From NCBI GenBank assembly GCA_963778375.1, contig CAVZTX010000011.1:1-64000 (forward strand): DNA of 64,000 nucleotides. The letters are read 5' to 3'. Source of the DNA: CAVZTX01 sp963778375 (lineage in GTDB: Bacteria; Chloroflexota; Ktedonobacteria; Ktedonobacterales; Ktedonobacteraceae). Position 1 is the stretch's first letter, and every line of letters begins with the position of its first letter. The notes beneath the pieces are model-generated. The model searched no databases. It was not told the DNA's origin and saw nothing but the letters and a program-made list of their open reading frames with translations. Both the position numbers and the translations under genes were made by a program. Below are positions 8,870 through 17,678 of the stretch, one piece after another.

Positions 8870-10122
8870 GCATTTACCCCTTTACTTTTCCCGCTAACCT
8901 GTAGGGGCAGGGGTGGCGCGGATGCGGGGTGGGGCCCCTTGCGGGTGCCCTCTGGACTTCCTGTCGGGTGAGGCCCCTTGCGGGTGCCCTGGGGAATTTC
9001 TGCACCATCCCTACCTCCACGGGCCACATGATAAACTTTGCCATTCTCCACCAGTAATTCGTGGATGGCATCGACGACCATGGAGGGCGTGACAAGACGC
9101 AGGCATTCATGCTCATAGGGGCAAATGCGGCTGTAGCAGATGCGGCAGAGGACATCGTGGTAAAGCTGCCGATAGCGTACGTGCCAGGGTCCCCACTGCT
9201 CAGGAGGATTGGTGAGAGCAAATAGGGCAACAACCGGAGTTTTGACGGCAGCAGAGATATGCATTGGTCCGGTATTGTTTGTAAGCGTCAGATCTGCCGT
9301 CTCGATGAGAGCACAAAATTCTGGAAATGAGAGCGCTCCGGCGAGTCCGAGCACCGATTGGCGATTGTGCTCCTGCACCTGGGAAAGTACCTGCTCGACA
9401 AGCGTTTGCTCATCATTAGCACCTGTGAGTATGACCCTTGCACCGAGTTGCTCGACCAATAGATTTACCACTTCAGAGTACATTTCCCAGGGATAGGTAC
9501 GGGCGGGCATACTGCATCCAGGATGGACGACGATCAGCGGGCGATCTCGATGAATGCCGTAGGTGAAAAGAAGGTCAGCGATATGCGTTTGAGCTTCACC
9601 GGGCACTTTGAGAACTAAATCAAGATTATCTGTTTCAAGTCCGATTGCTGAGACAAGGTCAAGTCCGCGTTCGACCTCGTGCATCATACGCTCTGGATGT
9701 TTGTGGCGCGTGGTGAGCAGCGAACCAGGACCATCGATTGAGGCGGCTGCACGCAGCGGGATATTGGCCAGATAGCAGAGATAGGCTGATGGCAGTGAAC
9801 TTTGGCGAAACGAGGTGAAGATGATTGCTGCATCGAATTGCCGCTCCCGGATGAGCGCGATCATTCGCTGCTCACGTTGGCTATTTTGAGGCAACTTGTG
9901 CCAGGGGTCCATCCAGGGGGCTTCGTAGACAATCACATCATCAATGTCGGGATTGAGTCTACCGACTTGCGCTCCTACAGGACTGGTTAATAAGGTGATG
10001 CTCGCATTCGGCAAAGAGGCTTTGATCGCGTGAATAGCAGGGGTAGTTACGAGTACATCGCCCAGGTTATCCAGGCGAACGGCCAGGATTTTGTGTACCG
10101 ATTGCCATCGTTCGTCAATCAT
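8866..10122 (-). CDS. Family 9 glycosyltransferase (heptosyltransferase-like), copy 1, with repeat-encoded tail
   Basis: A 418-residue GT9 protein, about 60 residues longer than its two neighbours. It has ILAVRLDNLGDVLVTTPAIHAI at the start, VVHPGCSMPARTYP in the middle, NNTGPMHISAAVKTP at the donor site and the Cys motif CRICYSRICPYEHEC. The surplus lies at the C-terminus, where a 13-residue unit beginning GTRKGPHP occurs twice. This tail is written by a G/C-rich 39-bp direct repeat (8927-8951 and 8966-8990) that looks like inserted repeat DNA, not part of the enzyme fold. The stop overlaps the start of the next GT9. Confidence 0.85.
   Translation of the reverse strand: MIDERWQSVHKILAVRLDNLGDVLVTTPAIHAIKASLPNASITLLTSPVGAQVGRLNPDIDDVIVYEAPWMDPWHKLPQNSQREQRMIALIRERQFDAAIIFTSFRQSSLPSAYLCYLANIPLRAAASIDGPGSLLTTRHKHPERMMHEVERGLDLVSAIGLETDNLDLVLKVPGEAQTHIADLLFTYGIHRDRPLIVVHPGCSMPARTYPWEMYSEVVNLLVEQLGARVILTGANDEQTLVEQVLSQVQEHNRQSVLGLAGALSFPEFCALIETADLTLTNNTGPMHISAAVKTPVVALFALTNPPEQWGPWHVRYRQLYHDVLCRICYSRICPYEHECLRLVTPSMVVDAIHELLVENGKVYHVARGGRDGAEIPQGTRKGPHPTGSPEGTRKGPHPASAPPLPLQVSGKSKGVNA
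8895..9012. repeat. G/C-rich dispersed repeat inside a GT9 coding region
   Basis: The block begins GTAGGGGCAGGGGTGG and holds two copies of a 25-base string (GGGTGGGGCC, then CCTTGCGGGTGCCCT) at 8927 and 8966, 39 bp apart, with one mismatch. Composition is far richer in G/C than the flanks. The period is a multiple of three and the reading frame stays open. Related strings occur in hldE at 11085-11215 and, in shorter form, near 25095 and 39908. Confidence 0.6.
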
Positions 10123-10132
10123 CGCTCAACCT

Positions 10133-11851
10133 CTATACGTTCTTTTCAGATGGATGACCGCGTAGCGTTAGACGCGGTAGCGTCGTTTCCATCTGTCTTT
10201 CAATTTTTCGCTCTCCGTCACTAGAAGCCAGGGAGATAATGCGGTCAATCACACTGCTGGTGCTCATGCTGCCAGCAAGCGGGAGAATGACAATGCGTCC
10301 GCCGACTTCGCGTACAGCCTCGGCCTCGGGCAATACCTCGTCAGCGTAATCGCCACCCTTGACATGTACATGAGGACGCAATGCGCGAATGAGTTCAGTT
10401 GGAGTATCCTCGTCGAAGAGGATGACATGGTCGACCGGGTCGAGTGCAGCGACCAGGGCCAGCCGGTCTCGCGCACTATTAATTGGTCGGCTCTTGCCTT
10501 TTAGACGCTGTGCGCCGCGATCTGTGTTGACGCCCACCACAAGCACATCACCAAGTTCTTTTGCCTGGCGCAAGAAATGGACGTGCCCAGCATGCAGTAT
10601 GTCAAAGACACCGTTGGTGAAGACAATCGTTCGCCCTGCCTGTCGTTCAATGTTGAGCTGTACTACTAGCCGCGATAAGGCCTCCTCCATTGATTTCGGC
10701 GAGGTCAAAGACGTGTCGGAGTGGACACCCGTAGCATCGGTGGCATGATCCCTGAGACTGACCCTTTGAAGCAATTCCTGGTAATGTACAACCGAGGTCC
10801 AGCGCTTGGTGATGGCAATACCGGCTGCATCAATACCGATCTTTGCGGCTTCCTCAATACTTGCGCCTGCTCCAAGCGCCAGGGCCATAGCCGCGGCAAA
10901 CGAATCTCCTGCTCCAATATCGTAAGCTTGCTGTACAGAATGAGCCGGTAAATGCGTAGTTGTGCCATCTCAATTCATCAATAACACGCCATCTCCGGCC
11001 ATCGTAATTGCCGCATGTTCTGCATTGATCATCGCAAGCAACTGCCGTCCAATCTGTTCCATTTCAACCGAGAAGGTTCTTTCCTCCGTAGGGGCAGAGG
11101 TGGGGAACCTTGTACCCACCCACAGGTGAGATGAGGTCTCAGTCTCCGTAGGGACGGGGGTGGAGTGGGGTTGGGTGGGGGGCCTTGTGCCCGTCCGTCG
11201 GTGGGGCGAGGTCGGCTCAACAAGGAGTCGTGCTTCTAAAACATTAGGTGTAATGACGGTCGCACCTACATCGCGGAAACGATAGAGATCCTTGGAGTCA
11301 ACCAACAGCACCTTGGGATGTGCGCTTCGCAGCTCACGTAGCCGGTGAATCAGCTCATCCGAGATAACGCCATAGCAGTAGTCGGATACGACCACCAGGT
11401 CACAGCGAGGAAAGACCTCTTCAAGGTCGGCAAGTAGTCTTTGCTGGCTTGCCTGAGTATACTGATGCGTTTCCTCATCATCAAAGCGCACAACATATTG
11501 TCCATCGGCCAGGATGCGTAGTTTATGCAGTGTACTTGCATGCTCGTCCTCAACCAGAAAGGAATCATCAACTCCTTGTTCGCGCAGGGATGAGCGGAGT
11601 AAGTCAGCAGCTATATCGTGTCCCACGATGCCCAGGAAAGTGACATCAGCATCAAGCGCACGCAGGTTGGCAGCAGTATTGGCTGCACCACCTGGAGCAC
11701 GTAGCTCTGAGGTTTTGCGTACGACAGGTACCGGCCCTTCACTACAAAGGCGGGCAGCAGTACCCTCGAGATAGGTATCGAGCATAGCGTCACCAATTAC
11801 CAGTACACGCAGATGCCGAAAACTGCGCACCAAATTTACTGCTGTGGTCAT
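10133..11851 (-). pseudogene. hldE: Bifunctional heptose kinase/adenylyltransferase HldE with an in-frame TGA
   Basis: HldE phosphorylates D-glycero-D-manno-heptose 7-phosphate at C1 and later adds AMP to the 1-phosphate. The N-terminal PfkB-type kinase shows GDAMLDTYLEG and GGAANTAANL. The C-terminal adenylyltransferase shows FTNGVFDILHAGHVHFL. Between them the frame stays the same but a TGA lies at 10970-10972. It is followed directly by readable kinase sequence including the catalytic GAGDSF motif. A C-to-T change of CGA (Arg) would explain it. Without read-through the kinase lacks its catalytic base, while the adenylyltransferase could restart at the ATG at 10888. A 45-residue Pro/Thr-rich insert made by repeat DNA lies in the kinase before FSVEMEQIG. 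Confidence 0.85.
11085..11215. repeat. G/C-rich dispersed repeat inside hldE
   Basis: Two degenerate units, each beginning CTCCGTAGGG and containing a G-rich run followed by CCTTGTACCC or CCTTGTGCCC. They encode two copies of a GTR-P-rich peptide that other HldE kinases lack. The pattern (GTAGGGGCAG, G-run, CCTTG, GCCC) matches the repeat in the GT9 gene at 8895-9012. Confidence 0.55.
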
Positions 11852-11924
11852 GAATTTCTCCTCTCACCAGGCAACCGAGACTAGATGTGTCACCTCATCT
11901 GTGGGCTGAACTTCAAGCTGCAAA

Positions 11925-12572
11925 TTAGAGGAACTCTGTGGAGCCTGTTATGCTACATTGGAAAGGTAGTTGCCAGCCCTGCGGATGATAAGCCAGGTCC
12001 GTCACTGGACCAAGTTGCTCACAGGCACTGATAATTTGTAGAGCATGCAAGGTATCGCGGGCGATGAAATCGGGGCGGCGGATTAAGCGCTCAGGAAGTT
12101 GTTCAGTCCCAAGATCAACCAGAATGGTGCGACAACCCGCACGCTTGCCTGCCTCTATATCATCGAGAATGTCTCCCACAAACCAGGAAGAATGAAGATC
12201 CAGGTCAAGATCGGCAGCAGCTTGCAGCAGCATCCCCGGCTGCGGCTTGCGACAATCACAATGTACGCTTAGTTCCGGGATCACTCCGGCCGGATGATGC
12301 GGGCAATAGTAGATACCATCGAGCCGCACACCAAGTTGAGCAAGTTGCATAGCAAGGTGCTCGTGCATGCGCTGCAAATCGGCCTCGGTGAAGTATCCTC
12401 GTGCAATTCCAGCCTGATTGGTGACAACGACCAAACGGAACCCAGCTTGCTGCAAGTTACGCAACGCTGGATCAATACCTTCATAAAGGCGCAGATCCTC
12501 AGGGCGAGACGGGTAGTGGCGAGAATGAACCAGAGTACCATCCCGATCAAGAAACACGGCACGCTGCTTCAT
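11925..12572 (-). CDS. gmhB: D-glycero-D-manno-heptose 1,7-bisphosphate 7-phosphatase
   Basis: A 215-residue HAD-family phosphatase of the GmhB/histidinol-phosphatase type that removes the 7-phosphate of heptose bisphosphate. It has the nucleophile motif FLDRDGTLV at residues 7-15, the zinc-loop residues CPHHPAG then CDCRKPQPG, VVVTNQAG (motif II) and GDILDDIEAGKRAGC (motif IV). Length is a little above the usual 180-190 because of a C-terminal extension. Its start shares one base with the gmhA stop (TAATG), so it is translationally coupled. With gmhA and hldE it completes the route to ADP-heptose except for the epimerase HldD, which is not in the window. Confidence 0.9.
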   Translation of the reverse strand: MKQRAVFLDRDGTLVHSRHYPSRPEDLRLYEGIDPALRNLQQAGFRLVVVTNQAGIARGYFTEADLQRMHEHLAMQLAQLGVRLDGIYYCPHHPAGVIPELSVHCDCRKPQPGMLLQAAADLDLDLHSSWFVGDILDDIEAGKRAGCRTILVDLGTEQLPERLIRRPDFIARDTLHALQIISACEQLGPVTDLAYHPQGWQLPFQCSITGSTEFL

Positions 12573-13239
12573 TAGTCCTCATCTCCTTGTGCTGCCAGTT
12601 GCGACTCCACAATATCACAGAGGATATGAGTAACGATCATATGGAGTTCCTGTGCGACAGCGGTATCGACTGTAGGGACTCGCACTGTCACACTCGCAAG
12701 GCACTCCAAACGACTCGGACGATCGCCCGTTATCGCTATGACTGTCATGCTGCTACGCTGCGCAGCTTCTGCCGCATATACCAGATTTTCGGATTCTCCG
12801 CTTGTGCTAAAAGCAATCAGCATATCGCCTGTCTGGCCAAAGGCTGACACCTGGCGAGCGAAGACATTCTGGTAGCCATAGTCATTCGCCACAGCAGTAA
12901 GGATCGAGGTGTCAGTAGTGAGGGATAGAACAGCGTAGGGCGCTCGCTCACGCTTAAAGCGCCCAACCAGTTCAGCAGCAAAGTGCTGTGCTTCCGCAGC
13001 ACTCCCCCCGTTTCCCGCCACAAGCACTTTGTGTCCGGTACGCAGCGTCTCCACGAGCCGCACTGCGACCTCTGTCAATCCTCTGCTCTCGTCATGAACT
13101 GCGCTAATGCAGTATCCAGCATCATCCGACGAGAGGTGAGGGCACTCACAACAGCGTCATAATAGTCTGAGTAGCCTGTCCCCTGTGTGACCGGCTGGTC
13201 CGGTAACACGAGGGTGACACGTTCCTCGTGACTTAACAT
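12572..13239 (-). pseudogene. gmhA: Sedoheptulose-7-phosphate isomerase (SIS domain), frameshifted near the N-terminus
   Basis: GmhA turns sedoheptulose 7-phosphate into D-glycero-D-manno-heptose 7-phosphate. The main frame has AGNGGSAAEAQHFAAELVGRF and FSTSGESEN, the phosphosugar-binding SIS motifs. That frame alone starts with a TTG at 13078 and lacks the N-terminal helix. A separate frame from an ATG at 13239 supplies it (YYDAVVSALTSRRMMLD) and ends with a TGA at the join; adding one T to GAGGATTGACA gives one protein of about 222 residues. AAGGAG stands directly before the ATG at 13239. Either the break is an error, or a short form is made from TTG by stop-start overlap. First gene of the operon. 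Confidence 0.8.
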
Positions 13240-13617
13240 CTCCTTGTCTTCTCGAATTTGTATGTCATTAAGAGTTCCATCCTACTCAAAGTTCCATGCA
13301 TCTAGCTTCTTTCGTTAAATTAAACGAAACAGCCGGTTTGCTTCTCCCATTGATAACACTAATGGAAGTTAAACAATTACACAAGTCAGCAGTAAAAACT
13401 CTAAGCACTTTTTAAACTTGAGCTATTCTTCTTTAAACTTCTTCTAATTTTTCTTGAGATTATTTCCACTAAGATTCATATTATATCACGCTTGACCTGC
13501 TTGCTATACTTGTCCCAGCATTCAACCCAAGAGGAAAAGACTCCCCGGCTTGTCATCCTTCGCTTCGCTCAGGATGACAGGTATTCTTTCCAAACATATG
13601 GAAAGGACTGACTACCT
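13240..13617. other. Divergent intergenic region between gmhA and thiO
   Basis: About 380 bases, A/T-rich in the middle, must contain the promoters of the heptose operon (leftward) and of thiO (rightward). No promoter matching both consensus hexamers was found. A 9-bp hairpin (TGTCATCCT at 13551, AGGATGACA at 13571) lies 40 bases before thiO; it resembles a dispersed palindromic repeat, and has no T-run. Confidence 0.5.
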
Positions 13618-14754
13618 ATGGAATCCGCAGCAGACGTGGTCATTGTCGGAGGCGGTATTATCGGCTGCGCCATTGCTTATAACTTGCGCAAGTTAGGAGT
13701 AGATGTCATCGTGCTGGACAAGGGAGAAATTGGGGCAGAGGCATCGAGTGCGGCAGCAGGTCTGCTCGCTCCACTAGGACCGCTTTCAGGATCAGGGCCA
13801 TTTGCCGATCTATTACTTGCCAGCTTTTCCCTGTTTCCCTCACTTGTAACAGAACTTGAAGAAGTAAGCGGCACTCATACCGGATATGAACGGACCGGGG
13901 CCTTGCGTGTTATACGCAATCCCAGGCATCTTGTTAAGCTGCGCAAACGCATGCAAGCATGGCAACCCTTAGGACTGGAGATGCACTGGTTGTCAGGAGA
14001 CGAAGCACACCAACACGAACCTCTGTTATCTCCCAATGTCTGCGCGGCCATCTATGCGCCAGAGGAGTCGCAAATCTCAGCCGCGCAATTAACCCGCGCA
14101 TTTGCACAGACAGCCATTCGGAGAGGAGCAAAACTTTACAGCCATAGCGAAATTACCGGTATACAACATTGTAATGCCAGAGTCACCAGCGTTCAGACTG
14201 CTCAAGGCGAAACGATTACGTGTAATCACCTGGTCATTGCAGCCGGGGCATGGTCTGCTCGGTGCGGTGAATGGCTCAATATTCCAATCCCGGTCAGTCC
14301 GCAACGCGGCCAAATTCTTTCGCTCCGACAGCCAACTGTACCTCCATCGCAACCCCTACGCTCCATCGTTTTTGGTGAAGCCGCCTATCTCGCACCAAAG
14401 GCCGGGAGTACGATCATCGTCGGTGCATCAAAAGATGAAGTGGGCTTCGACAAGCATGTGACCGCGGGTGGCTTATTCTGGTTGCTCAGCACAGCTATTC
14501 GACTCACTCCAACGCTCGCAAGTTGTGCCATTGAACGAGTATGGGCGGGCTTACGGCCCAAAACTCCCGATCAACACCCTATCCTGGGAGCCGTTCCCAA
14601 CTGGGAGAATGTCACCCTTGCCGTTGGTCACGGCAGCATCGGCATTATACTGAGCGCTATTACTGGTCAGGCTATTGCCGAGATGGTGACGACGGGGAGG
14701 ACGCCGGAGATTGTGAAGGCGTTTAGTGTGGAGAGGTTTGAGGGACCAGCTTAA
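13618..14754 (+). CDS. thiO: Glycine oxidase ThiO (FAD-dependent amine oxidase)
   Basis: A 378-residue FAD-dependent D-amino-acid-oxidase-fold enzyme. ThiO oxidises glycine to the imine used to build the thiazole of thiamine. It has the dinucleotide site VVIVGGGIIGCAIAYNL at residues 8-24, the E/D at the end of the second strand (VLDKGEIG), ASSAAAGLLAP, then APEESQISA. The C-terminus has WAGLRPKTPDQHPILG and GHGSIGIILS, typical of ThiO. No other thiamine gene is adjacent and no TPP riboswitch was recognised upstream. Glycine/sarcosine oxidase relatives cannot be excluded by eye. Confidence 0.82.
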   Translation: MESAADVVIVGGGIIGCAIAYNLRKLGVDVIVLDKGEIGAEASSAAAGLLAPLGPLSGSGPFADLLLASFSLFPSLVTELEEVSGTHTGYERTGALRVIRNPRHLVKLRKRMQAWQPLGLEMHWLSGDEAHQHEPLLSPNVCAAIYAPEESQISAAQLTRAFAQTAIRRGAKLYSHSEITGIQHCNARVTSVQTAQGETITCNHLVIAAGAWSARCGEWLNIPIPVSPQRGQILSLRQPTVPPSQPLRSIVFGEAAYLAPKAGSTIIVGASKDEVGFDKHVTAGGLFWLLSTAIRLTPTLASCAIERVWAGLRPKTPDQHPILGAVPNWENVTLAVGHGSIGIILSAITGQAIAEMVTTGRTPEIVKAFSVERFEGPA

Positions 14755-14790
14755 CTCTAGTACAAACCCGTGCTAGCAGTTCTCTCTTCC

Positions 14791-14928
14791 TCATCTGCCA
14801 GCGCTTACTAACGCCTCTTCCTGCAGCCGTTCCACATCCCGCATCGGTGGCACACCGACGAGGCTTTTGTACTCCCGCTTGAAGTGTGAGGCGTCGCGAT
14901 AGCCCTTCAACAATCTTTCTACCACCTT
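14791..14928 (-). pseudogene. Remnant of an AraC-family regulator (C-terminal end only)
   Basis: In the minus strand a frame ending with TGA at 14791-14793 reads RLLKGYRDASHFKREYKSL and then VGVPPMRDVERLQEE. This is the second recognition helix and tail of an AraC-type DNA-binding domain (GY.D.SHF..E.K...G.PP). The frame has no start and no upstream DNA-binding helix, so most of the gene has been lost. The 150 bases to its right hold two small hairpins and the repeated string GTCAGACAGA/ATCAGACAGA, but no gene. Confidence 0.65.
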
Positions 14929-15086
14929 GCGCTCCAAAATGTCTATAATTACCATCAGACAGAGAACATGCCTCTCTGCTTTTGCAGAGGCAAGCTGGAC
15001 TTTTCTTCAAGAGAAGATCCAATTGTGAGATAGCATGAGAGCCGTCAGACAGACAACATAAGAAATAAAGAGGAGGAATACAGCAC

Positions 15087-15482
15087 ATGGACATCACACG
15101 AAGTGGCTCACAACCATCCGGCAAAGGATCACCTGAGAACTTTACCGGCTCGGTACGCCTTGACCCCCTATTCCAAGCACCTGATCCGGCACGCGTGGCT
15201 GGCTCCAGTGTCACCTTCGAGCCAGGCGCTCGGACTTTCTGGCACACCCACCCACTGGGCCAGACCCTGATCGTGACAGCGGGCCGCGGTCGGGTTCAAC
15301 GCTGGGGAAGTCCCATCGAGGAGATTCATCCAGGTGACGTGATCTGGTTCGAGCCGGGTGAGAAACACTGGCATGGTGCCACCCCCACCACAGCCATGAC
15401 CCACATCGCCATTCAGGAACGCCTCAACGGCAAAGCCGTCGACTGGATGGAACCTGTCAGCGACGAACAATACCAGGCCTAA
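15087..15482 (+). CDS. Cupin-domain protein
   Basis: A 131-residue single-domain cupin. Motif 1 is FEPGARTFWHTHPLGQTLIV with two metal-binding His and a Gln where Glu is usual. Motif 2 is GDVIWFEPGEKHWHGATP with the third His. This form (WHTHPLGQ, EKHWHGA) matches the small cupins that include carboxymuconolactone-decarboxylase-linked and mandelonitrile-lyase-like proteins. AGGAGGA lies 10 bases before the ATG. It lies 65 bases before an alcohol dehydrogenase on the same strand and may share its transcript. The substrate is unknown. Confidence 0.82.
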   Translation: MDITRSGSQPSGKGSPENFTGSVRLDPLFQAPDPARVAGSSVTFEPGARTFWHTHPLGQTLIVTAGRGRVQRWGSPIEEIHPGDVIWFEPGEKHWHGATPTTAMTHIAIQERLNGKAVDWMEPVSDEQYQA

Positions 15483-15547
15483 TCGTGCAGAACGGTCATT
15501 GAATACCGCCGGGTGTACGCACGATAGATCTCAGAAAAGGAGAAATT

Positions 15548-16585
15548 ATGAAAGCAGCAATCTTTAAAGGAAAAGGCAAAATCGAGGTCGGTCAACTATC
15601 GGATCCGCAAATGAAAGAGTCAACCGATGCTATCGTACACATTGTCCTGTCATGCGTCTGCGGCTCCGACCTATGGTTTTACCGGGGCGAAACGCCTCAT
15701 CCAGACAAATCAATTGGGCATGAGTTCATGGGCATCGTGGAAGAAGTTGGACCGGAAGTCCACGCTATCAAAAAAGGCGACTTCGTCATTTCACCTTTCA
15801 AGTACAGCGACAACACCTGCGCAAACTGCCGCGCAGGCATTACTTCTGCCTGTATCCATGGCGGCTTTTTTAACGATGAGACAGGCGGGGGCCAGGGAGA
15901 GCTGATACGCGTCCCGCTTGCCGATGGCACGCTGGTGAAAGTACCTGGTTCCAACTATTCGCACGAGATCATGAAGTCCTTGCTAACTCTCAGCGACGTG
16001 ATGGGAACAGGCCATCACGCAGCAGTGAGCGCCGAAGTTTCGAAGGGTGACACCGTTGCAGTGGTGGGTGATGGTGCCGTCGGTCTGTGCGCCATCATTG
16101 CAGCGAAGCGCTTAGGCGCTGAACGCATTATTGCGTTGAGCCGCAACCCTGCTCGTCAAAAGCTTGCTCGAGAGTTTGGTGCGACTGAGATCGTCGAGGA
16201 ACGTGGTGAAGAGGCGGTCGAGGCGGTGATGAGGCTCACAGATGGCGTTGGCGTTGATGCTGCTCTGGAGTGTGTTGGCACAGGCCAGGCAACAGAAACG
16301 GCCTTTGCCATTGCCCGTCCCGGCTCGATCGTTGGCTATGTCGGCGTACCCCACGGCGTGGAGTTAACACTCAACCGCATGTTTGGCCAGAACATTGGAG
16401 TTCACGGCGGTTCAGCAGCAGTGCGAGCATACCAGCCCGAGCTAATGGAAGATGTGCTCGCTGGACGCATCAATCCTGGTCGCGTCTTTGATTTCGAAAC
16501 CGACCTCGACGGCGTAGCGGACGCCTACGCTGCTATGGACGAACGGCGCGCAATTAAGTCACTCCTGCGAGTAAGTGACGTCTAA
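15548..16585 (+). CDS. Zinc-dependent alcohol dehydrogenase (MDR superfamily)
   Basis: A 345-residue medium-chain dehydrogenase. The catalytic zinc site shows CGSDLWFYRG and GHEFMGIV. The structural-zinc region has only three clear cysteines (CANCRAGITSAC), so that site may be weaker than usual. The NAD(P) fold has VAVVGDGAVGLCAI. It ends with DGVADAYAAMDERRAIKSLL, as in glutathione-independent formaldehyde dehydrogenase and Tdh-like enzymes. AAAGGAG precedes the ATG. Twelve bases separate it from the next, frameshifted gene. Alcohol or aldehyde substrate not determined. Confidence 0.85.
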   Translation: MKAAIFKGKGKIEVGQLSDPQMKESTDAIVHIVLSCVCGSDLWFYRGETPHPDKSIGHEFMGIVEEVGPEVHAIKKGDFVISPFKYSDNTCANCRAGITSACIHGGFFNDETGGGQGELIRVPLADGTLVKVPGSNYSHEIMKSLLTLSDVMGTGHHAAVSAEVSKGDTVAVVGDGAVGLCAIIAAKRLGAERIIALSRNPARQKLAREFGATEIVEERGEEAVEAVMRLTDGVGVDAALECVGTGQATETAFAIARPGSIVGYVGVPHGVELTLNRMFGQNIGVHGGSAAVRAYQPELMEDVLAGRINPGRVFDFETDLDGVADAYAAMDERRAIKSLLRVSDV

Positions 16586-16596
16586 AGGAGACCCTT

Positions 16597-16949
16597 ATGG
16601 CACAAACAGATTTTAGCACCGCCCTACAGGGCGCCAATGAATCGATATCACCGTAACCGGACGAGCGTCCGGTCGATCCCTTACCTACCCCGTGTGGTTC
16701 GCCCTGGATGGCGACAAGCTCTACCTGATCCCGGTGAAGGGATCAGATACAGACTGGTACAAAAACCTGTGCAAGACACCGACCATCCGCCTGGAGGCCC
16801 GTGGGAAGACCTTCACCGCGAGCACTCGTTTTCTCACCGACGAGGCGCATCTCGACAAAGTCCTTGAGAAGTTCCGAGACAAGTACGGGAGAAACGTGAA
16901 GTCCTACTACCCCAAGCTCGATGTGGCCGTCGAAGTCTCACTCAAGTGA
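16597..16949 (+). pseudogene. Small nitroreductase/DUF385-DUF2255-like protein, frameshifted
   Basis: An ATG at 16597 with AAAGGAG in front starts MAQTDFSTALQGANES and soon meets a TAA. In the next frame the protein goes on with ITVTGRASGRSLTYPVWFA, then LIPVKGSDTDWYKNL and a basic C-terminus. This continuity is typical of split-barrel proteins of the deazaflavin-dependent nitroreductase or DUF2255 type (TVTGR.SGR....PVWF, T.WYKNL). One base appears to be missing near 16640-16646. A truncated form could start at the GTG at 16692. Full length would be about 118 residues. The exact family is uncertain. Confidence 0.6.
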
Positions 16950-17099
16950 GCTGCCGACTCGGGTCTGTCGTTTCACGCTCGAGCGCAATGCGACTATCAG
17001 CAAGCGATCAGCATCGGCCTCGCGCAGTGTGATATAGTGAGCAGGTACACAGCGTCCGGCCATCAAACACACCGATGGCAAGCATCTCTATGAGAAACG

Positions 17100-17678
17100 A
17101 TGCGAGATTCGATAAAGATTCGACCAGCACAGCCAGTCGACGCTGAGGTAGCGGCGGTCCTGCTTTACTCAGCCTATATGCATACCCAAGTCACCTATCC
17201 TCTGCGAGAAGAACACGAGAGCGGATTGATCGAGCGTTTAGAGCACTTCTTCCGCCAGGACGGCAATCGTTTTAGCTATCAAAACATCCAGGTCGCTGAC
17301 CAGAGCTTAGACGTGGTCGGATTGGTGTTGAGCTTTGGGGGTCGAGATGAGGCACGGCTCAACGCCGCCGTTGGAAGCTGGCTCGAACGGGAGGCGCAGG
17401 ACGATGAATGGTATGTCGATGCGCTCGCCGTACTCAAGAATTGGAGCCACAAGGGTATCGGTACACGCCTGCTGCAAACGGCGGAGCACCAGGCCCGCCA
17501 GCACCACTATCCCAAAATCGCGCTGTATGTCGCTCAGGGGAACAAAGAGGCGTTAGACCTGTATGCGCATCTGCACTATGTTGTCACCCAGCAGACCATC
17601 CTCTATCAACGTCCTCATGTCCGCATGGTAAAAACATTGGAAAACTGGGAACAGGGAAACGACCATCAGAACGAGTAG
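17100..17678 (+). CDS. GNAT-family N-acetyltransferase
   Basis: A 192-residue protein with the GNAT fold. Strand 1 starts IKIRPAQPVDAEVAAVLLY. The central strand EWYVDALAVLKNWSHKGIGTRLLQTAE contains the acetyl-CoA pyrophosphate loop (HKGIGT). IALYVAQGNKEALDLYAHLHYV is the usual C-terminal part. The acceptor is unknown. It is free-standing, about 150 bases after the previous gene. A remnant gene follows on its right. No unusual features. Confidence 0.82.
   Translation: MRDSIKIRPAQPVDAEVAAVLLYSAYMHTQVTYPLREEHESGLIERLEHFFRQDGNRFSYQNIQVADQSLDVVGLVLSFGGRDEARLNAAVGSWLEREAQDDEWYVDALAVLKNWSHKGIGTRLLQTAEHQARQHHYPKIALYVAQGNKEALDLYAHLHYVVTQQTILYQRPHVRMVKTLENWEQGNDHQNE

Noticed and set aside
10970..10972. 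TGA as a recoded codon (Sec or Trp)
   Set aside because: Only one in-frame TGA was found, no SECIS-like hairpin was seen after it, and other genes end normally with TGA.
13618..13640. TPP riboswitch upstream of thiO
   Set aside because: The upstream region lacks the conserved thi-box strings; only a simple 9-bp hairpin is present.
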